Below, in pieces: positions 11,103-23,100 of a stretch of DNA of 64,000 nucleotides. Origin of the DNA: Schizochytrium sp. TIO01 (lineage: Eukaryota; Sar; Bigyra; Thraustochytrida; Thraustochytriidae). The stretch covers positions 1,081,501-1,145,500 of the forward strand of contig SMSO01000004.1 of the NCBI GenBank assembly GCA_004764695.1, read 5' to 3'. Below the pieces are notes generated by a model that was not told where the DNA came from, ran no database searches, and saw only the letters and a list, made by a program, of their open reading frames with translations. A program made the position numbers and the translations under genes. Position 1 is the first letter of the stretch. Every line of letters starts with the position of its first letter.

Positions 11103-12266
11103 AAACAAAACAACACGATAGATCCCATCATTGAACTCAGAAACTTTCGTGATATTCTCCGGCTAGTCTGCGTATGTAAAATTCTCTAGTCTATCAAAAG
11201 ATGGCACGAGCTACCTATCTGCTCATCAGTTTAGTTAGTCTGAGCCTGGAGAATGACATGCATCATGCGTGATACTATCATGCACGTCACGATGTAACAA
11301 TCGAGTGTCGTCGTCTCGTCTCGTACTAAAGCCTGGAGACAGGGAACGCGTGCCCAGAATGAATGATGGCTGCAATTTCTTCTTTTAACTTTTGGGCGTG
11401 ACCTTAGCCATGCCAGGTACTCCCAACTTTAAGTCCATCTGCATTGCAGACTACAACAGAGAGAAGGAATTTAACCGAGAAGATGTTACTCCTTGTTGTA
11501 CAAGAACAAAATATGTCCGTAGTCCGCGAGATACTACTACAGATATCAATATCTTTGAGTTAAGTTATAAGTAGTTTACTTCCACAGATCCAGAAAAGCA
11601 AAGTTACCTGTTGTAGTTTAAAGATCATAGTTGTGGTGGAAATTAGGAATTCTTGAATAGCTATCTTAATTAAAAGAAATGTATTTCTACAAGCAGGCTT
11701 CTGTGGTTGAGTATTGTAGTGGATATTCTATTCGTCATGTGGATGCATAAGAGGTATTTCTATGTAAAGGTGCTCCCTATGATCGGTCTGGTGCACTCTA
11801 ATTTAAAAGTATAGCAATATCAGTAGAAGTGCATACTTGGTTCTTTGGCATTAAAAAAATAGGGGAAACTATTCAAATAAAATGGAGAATTCTTGCCTAC
11901 GACCACACCTAGAAATCTAGTTGCTCCTATAGTATGTGGGAAACTTTAATTATAAGGCTTCTTTTAAGAAGCCTATAGCTGATTATGGCTTCGACCAGTT
12001 CCACTTACTGTGCAAGCACACTTTTATCATAATCCCTAGAATTCTTCTGAAGTATTGGCTTCAAAATATTTAAGTGAACTGGTTCCAAATCGCCTTCTCC
12101 AGCCTTTATCAGTTTTGTCGTGCCATCATGATTGACACATTTTTTCTTTCTATCCTGGATTTGTAGAACTTTGCAAGAGGAGGGGGAGAAGCATAAAGCT
12201 AGAATGGCGAGCATAGCGCGTTTCATCATGCTTGCAAATGATTTCGTCAACTCGTTAATTTAGAAG

Positions 12267-12344
12267 AGAAAACATGAAACTGAAATATTTATTTTTCTTG
12301 ATGCCTAGAAAACATGAAACAGAAGTATTTTTTTCTTAATGCCA
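12267..12344. repeat. 40-bp tandem duplication
   Basis: Two adjacent copies beginning AGAAAACATGAAAC and ending CTT(G/A)ATGCC, at 12267-12306 and 12307-12344, with a few substitutions and a small deletion in the second copy. Confidence 0.8.
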
Positions 12345-15300
12345 TGAAAAAGAAGCTTTAGACCTCTTTCAATCCTGGGTACATATATCACAACATTTTT
12401 ACATTCTCTGCCTTTTTTCTGCAAGACTCATCACCAAACGATGAATTGAGTTGCGCCTGATGTGGCCTTCGTCTGAAAAGCTCACACGCTGAGAAGTCTT
12501 GCTACAACCAAATTTTACTCATATAGCTCTAGAGGTGCAGTGAATTCCAGGAATCTTGCGAAAAAAACACATAAAAAGAGAAAGAAAACAAGTAAAAGGA
12601 AAGTGAGTGCAACATGTAAAACTATTAGTGTCTACCTATGACATGTAGGAATACTCAATGTCTGATAGACCAGAGTCGACAGGTGTTTTGAGTTAATGCA
12701 CATTACATTCTGCCAGCTGGAGGCTTTCCGCCAGCAAAGGCGTGAAGACAAACATGAGAAACGGTTCATGGCCTCGTACAAGACGCCCATTAGTGATGTT
12801 TGTGGAAGTCAAATCTAATAGCATTGGTATTGTATCATGGTATGTTGAAGTACTAGTTCTGTTTTTGCAAATGGTTATTATAATCATTTCGTATTGATCA
12901 GTGAAAGGCAGGTCAAACCTCCTGGCTATTAAGATTAATAGGAACATCAGCTAAGTCCAATAGTATGACACTTTTAATATAGTGATAGAGGTTACTGTAA
13001 TATTTACGTACTAGTTTCTAGAAGTTAATTCACACAGTTGTATTCTGATAAAGGTATTATCTTAAAACGAGCAATAGAGTTTTTAGCAGATAAGTGATGG
13101 GTTAGAGATATTACACAAAATTAAGAAAACAGAATGCCCCTCAATAATACTACTGTTTGGAATAAACAAAACAAAAAGCTTGGATTATTAATGTTTTGAA
13201 TAGTAAAACTGGTGGTTCTATGGAGCCCTTAGTCTATTACTCTCTAGCATACTCATCCTCAAAGAAAGAAAGAAAGAAAAAAAGATGCGCCGAGAACTTA
13301 ACAAAGGTATGTATAGTTTGAATTATAACAACAATTGGTGCCTGGTAGTCTAATTTTTTAATTAAATATATCAGAAACCACCAGTGGAAGTCCCTTTTCT
13401 TTTTTTCTTTCTTTCTTCAAACTCTGCAGCTATGAACTGTAGATCATAACTAATTACCCTAATCATAGCAACTAAACCTTCTTGAGTTTGTTTATCTTCA
13501 AGCACGACTCTTCTTCTCTTATTGCACGTACCTGCTGCTTTTGTAGAAAAGAAATGATGATGTATGAGGCAATAACATTATTATAAAAAAACATTTTTGA
13601 AGAAAACAAATACATTCAAATCTAAGAAACCTGCCTATTTATTACGATGTATTTTAGATAAAATACCCTGTTGTGGTGGGGGGGAACTAATATGTTTTCT
13701 TATCAAATTCTTCAATATAATAAAGCTTTCCTTCAGTCATACAATCGCACCTACACCTTCTTCCATATTATTCAGAATTTGCTCACGAGGAGTCCCTGGA
13801 ATATTGGGCGTACTTAGAAAAGAAAAGGAAAGGAGAAATAAATATATATTAACATCATTCTGAAGCACTAGCTACGTGTTGTTTTACTGCTAGAAGTCTG
13901 AGCACATGCAAACGCGCGAGATATTTGAGCCCTGTCAGGTGACATAGCCATTCTATAACTGTAGTGCTGGTAGTTGCCCATATATTGGAACATATAAAAG
14001 AGGATCGTGCACGGGTGTAGTGCAGAGAGTATACTGATAGGATAATTCGCAGCAGCCAATCGCTGTAGCACAAGTGTTTGACTTTTAAGTTCAGACCTTC
14101 AGACCTGATTGGTTCATCATTACTGCAGATTTTCAGTATTGTTTTACAGGCCTAAACCTTTTAAAAAATTGATTCGCTCTTCCGTACCTACAGAAACAAT
14201 ACAGATCAAGACTATGCTTATTCTCCAAGTCTTATTTAGTCTATGTAGCGAGTTAAATATGCAGTGACTTTTCTCTAGTTGTTATATAAGTGAGAAAATT
14301 TAAATGAGTGATGTGACTAATGAGAGTGTTGTCAAGGAGTAGTACTATTGAAGGCTATAAGGCTGCCGTGGACGCTCTAATTGGTTCTGGAGAACAAGAA
14401 CATTTACAAGTGCTCGGCAGTATCGTTAGAGCATATTGTAACAGTAGCTATTATTTATTATAACACTTTGTATTTTATTTTATTTTTATAATTAAAATAA
14501 ACATTTGTTCAGTGAAGAAATTACTGAGACATGGCTTTAGTGTAGCCGACTGTCAATCATGCCTGAGGAACAGAATGATCTACATACCAAAGCAACTATT
14601 ATAATTTCACTACTAAATTGATTAATTATCCTAACTTATTAGAGACAGGCTAAGGATGATTCAGACAGAAATTAATGCCCTTGCCCTCAATTCACTGCTA
14701 AGATAATACCCAGGATTCATGAGCGTATATGTACATATAAATCAGCATAAAGTCCAGAATAATTTAAAAATCAGAGCTTTACAAAAGATTATTTCTTCAG
14801 GAACTTTTACTATCATTATTGCTTGTGACGTGACTGTTGTTTGAAACCCTCTTGTCATCCCTGGAGTGTTTTAAATTTGCAAATAGTACTTACCTACTTG
14901 ATGAAATATTATACGGCTATGTATTTTTCGAAGATATTTGAGTTCCTCAAAAATCAACTTCGCAAACTATAAAATGAATAGTAGGTGTTCCCGCTGAAAT
15001 CTTATACATATCTTCATATCTGTTATGTAATTTCGAATTTGAACTTATTTATGAGAGAGACGATATTCCACTCACTGAAGAAAAAAGTGTTCTTCTAATG
15101 ATAAGTCAAAGTCAAGACAAATGAATGCAGGTGGATGGCTCTGTTCACATTATAAAATTCAACACAGTACAGAGCACACGATTTCCTGTCTCAATGGAAT
15201 ATACAACCTACTAACTCTTTAGAAAATCAAAAGGCAGATTCGGAAGAATAGCTAATGCTACATGCACAATATTGCAACGCTTCAACCATAAAAAAATATC

Positions 15301-18300
15301 CGTAAAATTACGAAATCGTGGAGTCATGGTTTATTGTACAGTATTCACGCGATTTGTGCCAAACTACTCTAATTTCCGCGAGTATTCAGGAAAAAACAAA
15401 CGCTTTAATACTTTCGATGAACCTTTACTTTAGAAATTTAAATGGAAAACTTTTCTTGTATCTTCCTATTGCAAATAGATCCCAACCAACCATGGCATGA
15501 CTACCTCCGGTTTCCGATCATGCTTGTTTGCCAATCCAATTTCCTCAACTTTAAGATCCTTTGTAGTAAAATATAACTGGTATGGTGTATGTATTGATGA
15601 CGAAGACGCACGTCGGAAACGATTTCTTAATGTAGTAGTCCTCAGAGTTCAGGCCTTTCTTCTAATCTAAATTATGAACGAGGAGAAACGTGCCTTTTTT
15701 TGGAGGAAGTGCAGACTGCACGATACCGCGACGCTATGACTTTTGTCCCTGTTGTGCAGTTCCAGCTCAGAAATTATTATACGTGGCCTCGCTCCAGATG
15801 CTCTTGTTCCGAAACATTGCAGATTATTAAAAAATCATATTGTGCACTTCCAGTCACCAGGGTCGAAAGAAGCATATTGCATACAGGATCGTGTACGACT
15901 ACATCAGATTTCATTTCATTTCCCTTCCTGGCAGCACTATTTTAAGGTGAGTCAATCTTGCTTACAAAAAGAGGAGCAATACATAAAATTTCCCCATGTG
16001 TTCTATATTCTACTAGAAGTGCTCTGTTAGTGCCAGAACTAAGCAAAAGTGAAAGCTTGTACTAGTTATCAATCGTTTCCTTCAAAACTTTCTACATTTA
16101 AAGAGTTTTTTTAAATATTAAAAAGAAAAGAAAAGATGTTTTATGTTTTAAAATAGCATTTTACTTTTTATTTTAAGATACACCTCAGCTAATACTTGCT
16201 GCCTTTTACCTTAAGAAAACAGTAGTACCTACCGTGGCGTTGACCTATGGCAGTCAGTTTTTTGAAGAGACATATTCAAGTGAAAGTGTCTCTTATAGAT
16301 ACATTCTATTGTCCCAATATTGTTACAATTGAGAGGTACAACCAATTTGATGTCCCTTACACGATAGTACGTGTTGAAATTATAGAAGGCGTGACATCTT
16401 GCTTGCAGAGTTGGAATGAATCAATGGGTATAATAATAGGCTAGGTAGTAATCTCTGACTATCTGAGGACTGACTTTGAATGCACATAAATACAGTCCCT
16501 TGCTGGACATTTGACAAATGCTGCATGCCGGCAACTATTGCAGAAGTTGTCTCCCTTGAATTACCAGGTCGCCATTTCTACGATGGCTGGTCGGTAAGAC
16601 ATATCTGGCTCTCACTTTCGAGAGCAATCAAATATGCGTTCATGAACTTAGATACAAGAAATGACGACAACAGAACCTAAGATCTTCAACCGTCAGAACT
16701 CAAGACACATTGTAGGAGCCCCGAACAACGAGTCGACAAACAAACAAGACCATACGTAACGCATAATAGAGGCACGTCTCTTTCTTGCCCAATTGGCCTA
16801 CACCTTTTTTTGTTTGATTTTCCCCCTGAAGGATTAAGTGGCGCTTTAGCGCCTGTTTTGTGTGCCATTTGTGGTTGGGGTGCTCCATCTAGTCCCCATT
16901 TAGCGATTGCGCAGAAGATATGTGATAAGCCTTGGCTTGGGCTTTCACCGAAGTAAAGGATTAATAGGAGCAGCCCGTGCTAATAAGATTGCGGTCTGGC
17001 CAATGCGATTTATGCCTCTTACTAGTCCATATTTTAAACTACTGCTCATGTTTCGGAAATGTTCGAAACTCTTCTTTGACCCGGCTTAATGAGGCTTAAT
17101 TTGATAAGAGGTCCAGGTACTACAACATGAGACGAGAAGTGCGATCTAGAGCACTTATTCTAGCACGTTTGTTTCTAGCTTTCTACCGGAATCTTGCCAC
17201 AATGGTGAGTCGGGGAGGAGCATGAATTGCTTTGGTACATATCCTGGTTCAAAGGCGGTCGAAGTAAGGGTAGCCATGAGGCGCGTAATTTTTACTAATG
17301 TACTCCTAACAAATATTTTATACAGCTTGAGGTAGTACACTTTCATACTTCTTTTCTTTTGTATTTTTTTTTATTATATAGCTTTTTGTTTCAAAAGGTT
17401 TTCTCAATAAAAAAGATTAATTTATAAAACTGAAAATGTAATTTTATTTTCATCCCATAGTATAAAGATTGAGAAGCTTGGGGAGATTAGCTTTTAAATA
17501 TGAAATGAAACGTAAAGTAAAGTAAGAAAATTAAATTCGATAAGACTTCGTATCGATTAAGGAAGATGCTTTGGAGTGCAAGTCAAGGCAAAATCTTGAA
17601 ATTTGAACTGACCTTGCAATGTTCGGCAGCTGCTTGCGCATGCTACTGAGTGAATAGCAAATAAATGCTTTCGCCGCTGGAATATTTTATCCTTCAATTT
17701 TTAGTTAAAACAAGATTTCTCTAGCATAGCAGTCAGGTCGACGAATTTCAATCTTCGCTTTGGAAATGCAATTCTCTTTTTTCCTCCAAAACATTAACAG
17801 CACAAATACGAGGTATAGATGGTATTTTTCTGATGTTGGACTGCTAGAGAGTTGTCTGCTCATGCTGCGGATGCCAGTTATCAAACGACGCGTCCATAAG
17901 ATCGGCGATGATGGTTCAATTCCTCTTTCACAGCTTCTGTATATTTTTAAACATTCCATTTATTTTACACTGCATAAGCGTGCTAGGAACATTGATGGAT
18001 GATAATGGATGGACGCTTGAGAGAAAGAGGGACGTTCTGGCAATTTGGTTTTTCATACTACGCCTTACCTAATGGTTGATTCTATCCTGACATTCTAATG
18101 AAATGGATTTATTTGAAACTTTGAAGTTGGTATTGCGTCTACCTATGGAGTTGTTCGCACCTGAAAGAAACTATGATGGGATTGCAACAATATCCCCTCT
18201 TCAGACACTGACGCAGATTGAATGATCAAACAGGAGACATCCAAATTATAGTAATTCATAAAAAGTTCTTCCTGGAAGCTAGTTCTGTAGCATTTCTAGC

Positions 18301-18651
18301 TTCTATGATATGCGCCGCAGCTATGCCATATATATTTTCCCAGCAGTGAATCTCAGAGATTTATTTTCATTGTCTGAGACGGTGCCACCGGATAATCCAT
18401 CGTCACCCCGAAGTGTCTACCGTGCACCAGCCCATAAGTGTTGCTTCGTTCTGATCGTCCCATCCGTACACGAGGTTCTTGAAGTTTTAGGGCTATAACT
18501 AGTGGTTGAGAGCTCCAGTTTTTCATGTTTATTAATAAAATTGATAAAATTAAATAGTCTCTTTGATGGACTATTCGAGTTGCCGGTGCTTCCACCAAAC
18601 ATATCAAGCTGAGTTAGATTATTAGCTCGAATATGAGAAACCTTATAACCA

Positions 18652-18693
18652 CGCCGCCGCCACCGCCGCCGCCGCCGCGACGACGACGACGAC
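18652..18693. repeat. GC-rich trinucleotide microsatellite (CCG)n-(CGA)n
   Basis: An interrupted CCG/CGC run passes directly into a CGA run. It is conspicuous because it sits in AT-rich surroundings. Confidence 0.9.
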
Positions 18694-20166
18694 GTCTGCC
18701 GCAGTTCAGGCCAGTGCTGAGGAGTCTCTCTCTGATCAGACAAGATTGCTCGCTCATTTCCTGCCTGAGTGGCCCTCACATGCCTGCTTTTGAAAGTGCA
18801 TGAGGAAACTTGAAGAGTAGCAAGCACGTACCTATGAAAGTTCAGCAGAGAAATGAGTAAGACAGAGAGGGATTCACACTCAGACGTTTTTAAAAAGTGA
18901 TCCAATTTGCTTGTGGAATCACTGCGCAATTCTTTTCTCCTGATTTCACAACTAAAAAAGTGTTTTCCATAGTACCAATATTGAAATATCAAAACATTAA
19001 AATAATACGTCCTATTTTTTTAGTATTGTTGATAATACTAATTAAAGAAAGAAGACATATAAGAAAGTCCTTTTCTTTTTTCCTTTTTTTTTTGTATGGG
19101 CATATAAAGTAGCCAATACTTCACTATTTCGATTATTCTGGGGGCGGGCGGCGGCTCCAGCCTTTTGCGGATCTTGAAGTATCTCCTCAACATCAAAAGC
19201 TGGGTTGGGCGTCTCCGATTTGGCCCGATGGATAAGCAGTATAAGATTTCCTAAGCCAGGTATTTTCGGATTGAACTCTGACCTAGTTCCAATTGTTTCC
19301 AATCATTTTGTTTTTGATAAATCATAAACTGTGATAATGTGATGTTATTATTATTGTGCAAATAAAATTTTAAAGTAAGAACTGTATAATACAATATATA
19401 GCTGAGTATTACGTTCTATATGTATAATTTGGTAAAGGTGAAGATTTAAAAATGATCCTGATATGGTGTCGTCGTCGTGTCCCGATCCCCCGCGTGTCCA
19501 TGGTAGTATTCTTGTTCACTGACTCAAGGGGTTCTTTGTCCCGAACTTTGAGGCGATTTTAATAAGTACCTAGGTATAAATGTATATATACACACATTTA
19601 AGCTCTTTTTAAAATTTTGTTTTTAATTGCATCCTTTAGGAATTATAAATTAATCTCCACTGCCCTCCCCCCCCAAAAAAATACCGTGTGAAGTATGCTT
19701 GGTGAAGGATAAGGCCAGATCATAATGGCTTGATCTCTTACTCTCACTCGAAAGATTTGGGCTTGTTCTCTTACATTCTCATCCCCAGCCTTTGAAATTG
19801 CGTGCAAATGGTTGACGACGTCTTTCATTCAAATTAGTGCAACTGAGTGATATTTTAAATTAAACAAAGTAAAATAAAATAAAAGTTTTTAAAAGTTCTC
19901 TCTATCAGGCGAGAATGTAGACTGGACAGAATGGAGGCGTCCCTATAGGTTTGAAAATTGTAATGCCGAGCAGAAAATGAAATCAGATTGTTTGCACGCG
20001 ATCAGCAAACCCCAATCTCCATTTGCAGGGTGTTCGTCGCTAAAGACGGGACCCTGTTGAAGAAAGCTTCTACAGAAAAGTGTGGATACTTCTGTGACCA
20101 GCAAGATCTTTCTTAAGATTAAAAGGCCATTTAGAAAATCAGCTGCGATTCGTCTGGGATAGCAGC

Positions 20167-23100
20167 ATGACCCAATTCTGGGTGACGTGTGCAGTCGTCG
20201 CTGCAGCTTTCCTCTTAGCTTTTGAAGGGTCGTCTGCAGCTACCTCCTCATGTTTGCCTCGTGATGTAGTCCTTGTTGTTGACTCCTCTGGCGAAAAATC
20301 AGACTTCGATGATGTGAAAACTCTTGCCAGAAATATAGTTACCAGCTTCGATGTTGGCCGTTCTTCATCTGATGATTATTTTGCCCTTTTCCGCTTTGAT
20401 GCCACCATCAAACAAAAAACAAACTTTGGTGGTATTAAGTCTGCCTCTAATCTGAAAAATAAAATCAACAGCCTCTCTTCAAATGGCAAAGCTGCATCAA
20501 ACCTTGCTCTTGCGTTCAATGAGGCGACTACTCTGCTTCAAAACAAGGGGCGTGACAACACCGAGAAGGTCATCATTATTATTACAGATGGTATTGTAAA
20601 TGTCCCAAGCCCAACCAGAGCAACTGTTTACAAAATTTGTGATAACATTAGCAAGAAGTCACAGGCTACACAAGAGAACTTGGAGATCTGTACTGAGAAC
20701 ATTGTTTCCGAATCTGTATCTACCGATGGAATTACTGTGCTCTATGTTCCGATTAGTGGACGCAGTGGTACCGAAGATGATATTCTTTCTTCGACTGGAG
20801 ATCTTGCTACCTACGTTGACCAGGTGACCACAAGCAACGAGGCTCTTCAAGCGAGTTGTTATGTTCCTGTTACGACACCTGAACCCACTGCTAGCCCGAC
20901 ATCTGCACCAACGTCTCAGCCGACTATGGCTCCTATTGAGACAGACTGTTTTACCGAGGATGCAAAATACACTTCTGTTAAAAAGGTGTCTGGCCCAAGT
21001 AGCTACGATACAAGTGATGCTGCTGAGTGTGGTGCTCTTTGCCAACAAACAGATACCTGCGAATACTTTACATACCTTGGAAGGAAGTCCAATTGTTATC
21101 TTTACAAGTCTGTTGGCAACCTGAAGACTGGAACAGCTTCAAGAAACTTGTATGTCTCAGGGCCGAAGTACTGTACTGCCAGCCCCACATCACAACCCAC
21201 AGATACACGCATCGCAACATCAGCCCCAACTGGAGCCCCCACGGAATCCCCAACTGATGCACCAACTCAGTCTCCCACGGATTCGCCTACAGCGGCACCA
21301 ACTGATGCACCAACTGATGCTCCCACGGATTCGCCTACAGCAGCACCAACTGATGCACCAACTGATGCTCCCACGGATTCGCCTACAGCAGCACCAACTG
21401 ATGCTCCCACGGATTCGCCTACAGCGGCACCAACTGATGCGCCAACTGATGCTCCCACAGATTCGCCTACAGCGGCACCAACTGATGCACCAACTGATGC
21501 TCCCACGGATTCGCCTACAGCGGCACCAACTGATGCGCCAACTGATGCTCCCACGGATTCGCCTACAGCAGCACCAACTGATGCACCAACTGATGCTCCC
21601 ACGGATTCGCCTACAGCGGCACCAACTGATGCGCCAACTGATGCTCCCACGGATTCGCCTACAGCAGCACCAACTGATGCACCAACTGATGCTCCCACAG
21701 ATTCGCCTACAGCGGCACCAACTGATGCACCAACTGATGCTCCCACGGATTCGCCTACAGCGGCACCAACTGATGCGCCAACTGATGCTCCCACGGATTC
21801 GCCTACAGCAGCACCAACTGATGCACCAACTGATGCTCCCACGGATTCGCCTACAGCGGCACCAACTGATGCGCCAACTGATGCTCCCACGGATTCGCCT
21901 ACAGCAGCACCAACTGATGCACCAACTGATGCTCCCACGGATTCGCCTACAGCAGCACCAACTGATGCTCCCACGGATTCGCCTACAGCGGCACCAACTG
22001 ATGCGCCAACTGATGCTCCCACGGATTCGCCTACAGCGGCACCAACTGATGCGCCAACTGATGCTCCCACGGATTCGCCTACAGCAGCACCAACTGATGC
22101 TCCCACCGATTCGCCTACAGCGGCACCAACTGATGCACCAACTGATGCTCCCACGGATTCGCCTACTGCTGCACCAACTGATGCTCCCACGGATTCGCCT
22201 ACAACAGCACCAACAGATGCACCCACTGATGCACCAACTCAGTCTCCCACGGATTCACCTACAGCTGCACCAACTGATGCACCAACTCAGTCTCCCACGG
22301 ATTCGCCTACAGCAGCACCAACTGATGCACCAACTCAGTCTCCCACGGACTCACCTACAGCTGCACCAACTCAGTCTCCCACGGATTCGCCTACAGCAGC
22401 ACCAACTGATGCACCAACTCAGTCTCCCACTGATGCACCAACTCAGTCTCCCACTGATGCACCAACTCAGGCTCCCACGGATTCACCTACAGCTGCACCA
22501 ACTGATGCACCAACTCAGTCTCCCACGGATTCACCTACAGCAGCACCAACTGATGCTCCCACGGATTCGCCTACAGCAGCACCAACTGATGCTCCCACTG
22601 ATGCACCAACTCAGTCTCCCACGGAGTCGCCTACAGCTGCACCAACTGATGCACCAACCCAGTCTCCCACGGATTCACCTACAGCGGCACCAACTGATGC
22701 ACCAACTCAGTCTCCCACGGATTCACCTACAGCAGCACCAACTGATGCTCCCACGGATTCGCCTACAGCTGCACCAACTGATGCACCAACTCAGTCTCCC
22801 ACGGACTCACCTACAGCTGCACCAACTCAGTCTCCCACGGATTCGCCTACAGCGGCACCCACTGATGCACCAACTCAGTCTCCCACGGATTCGCCTACAG
22901 CAGCACCAACTGATGCACCAACTCAGTCTCCCACTGATGCACCAACTCAGTCTCCCACGGATTCACCTACAGCAGCACCAACTGATGCTCCCACGGATTC
23001 GCCTACAGCAGCACCAACTGATGCACCAACTCAGTCTCCCACGGATTCGCCTACAGCTGCACCAACTGATGCACCAACCCAGTCTCCCACGGATTCACCT

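Larger units (their letters stand above)
5930..20166. other. AT-rich gene desert of about 14.2 kb
   Basis: By eye roughly two thirds A+T, with many A/T homopolymer runs and stops in all frames. No frame longer than about 120 codons starts with ATG and none shows a recognisable family. No tRNA-like T-loop (GGTTCGAATCC type) or rRNA/snRNA signature was seen. The only structures found are short tandem and direct repeats listed separately. It ends with the upstream region of the repeat protein at 20167. It could be plain intergenic DNA, a locus for untranslated RNAs, or an AT-rich chromosomal element such as a centromere or origin. Nothing in the sequence decides among these. Confidence 0.6.

Noticed and set aside
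18417-18992. Minus-strand 191-codon frame
   Set aside because: No ATG at its start, contains the CCG/CGA microsatellite as Arg/Ser runs, no recognisable domain.
21267-22226. Antisense 319-codon frame (GASVGAAVGESV repeats)
   Set aside because: Reverse complement of the PT-coding array. Stop-free by composition; no supporting promoter or domain.
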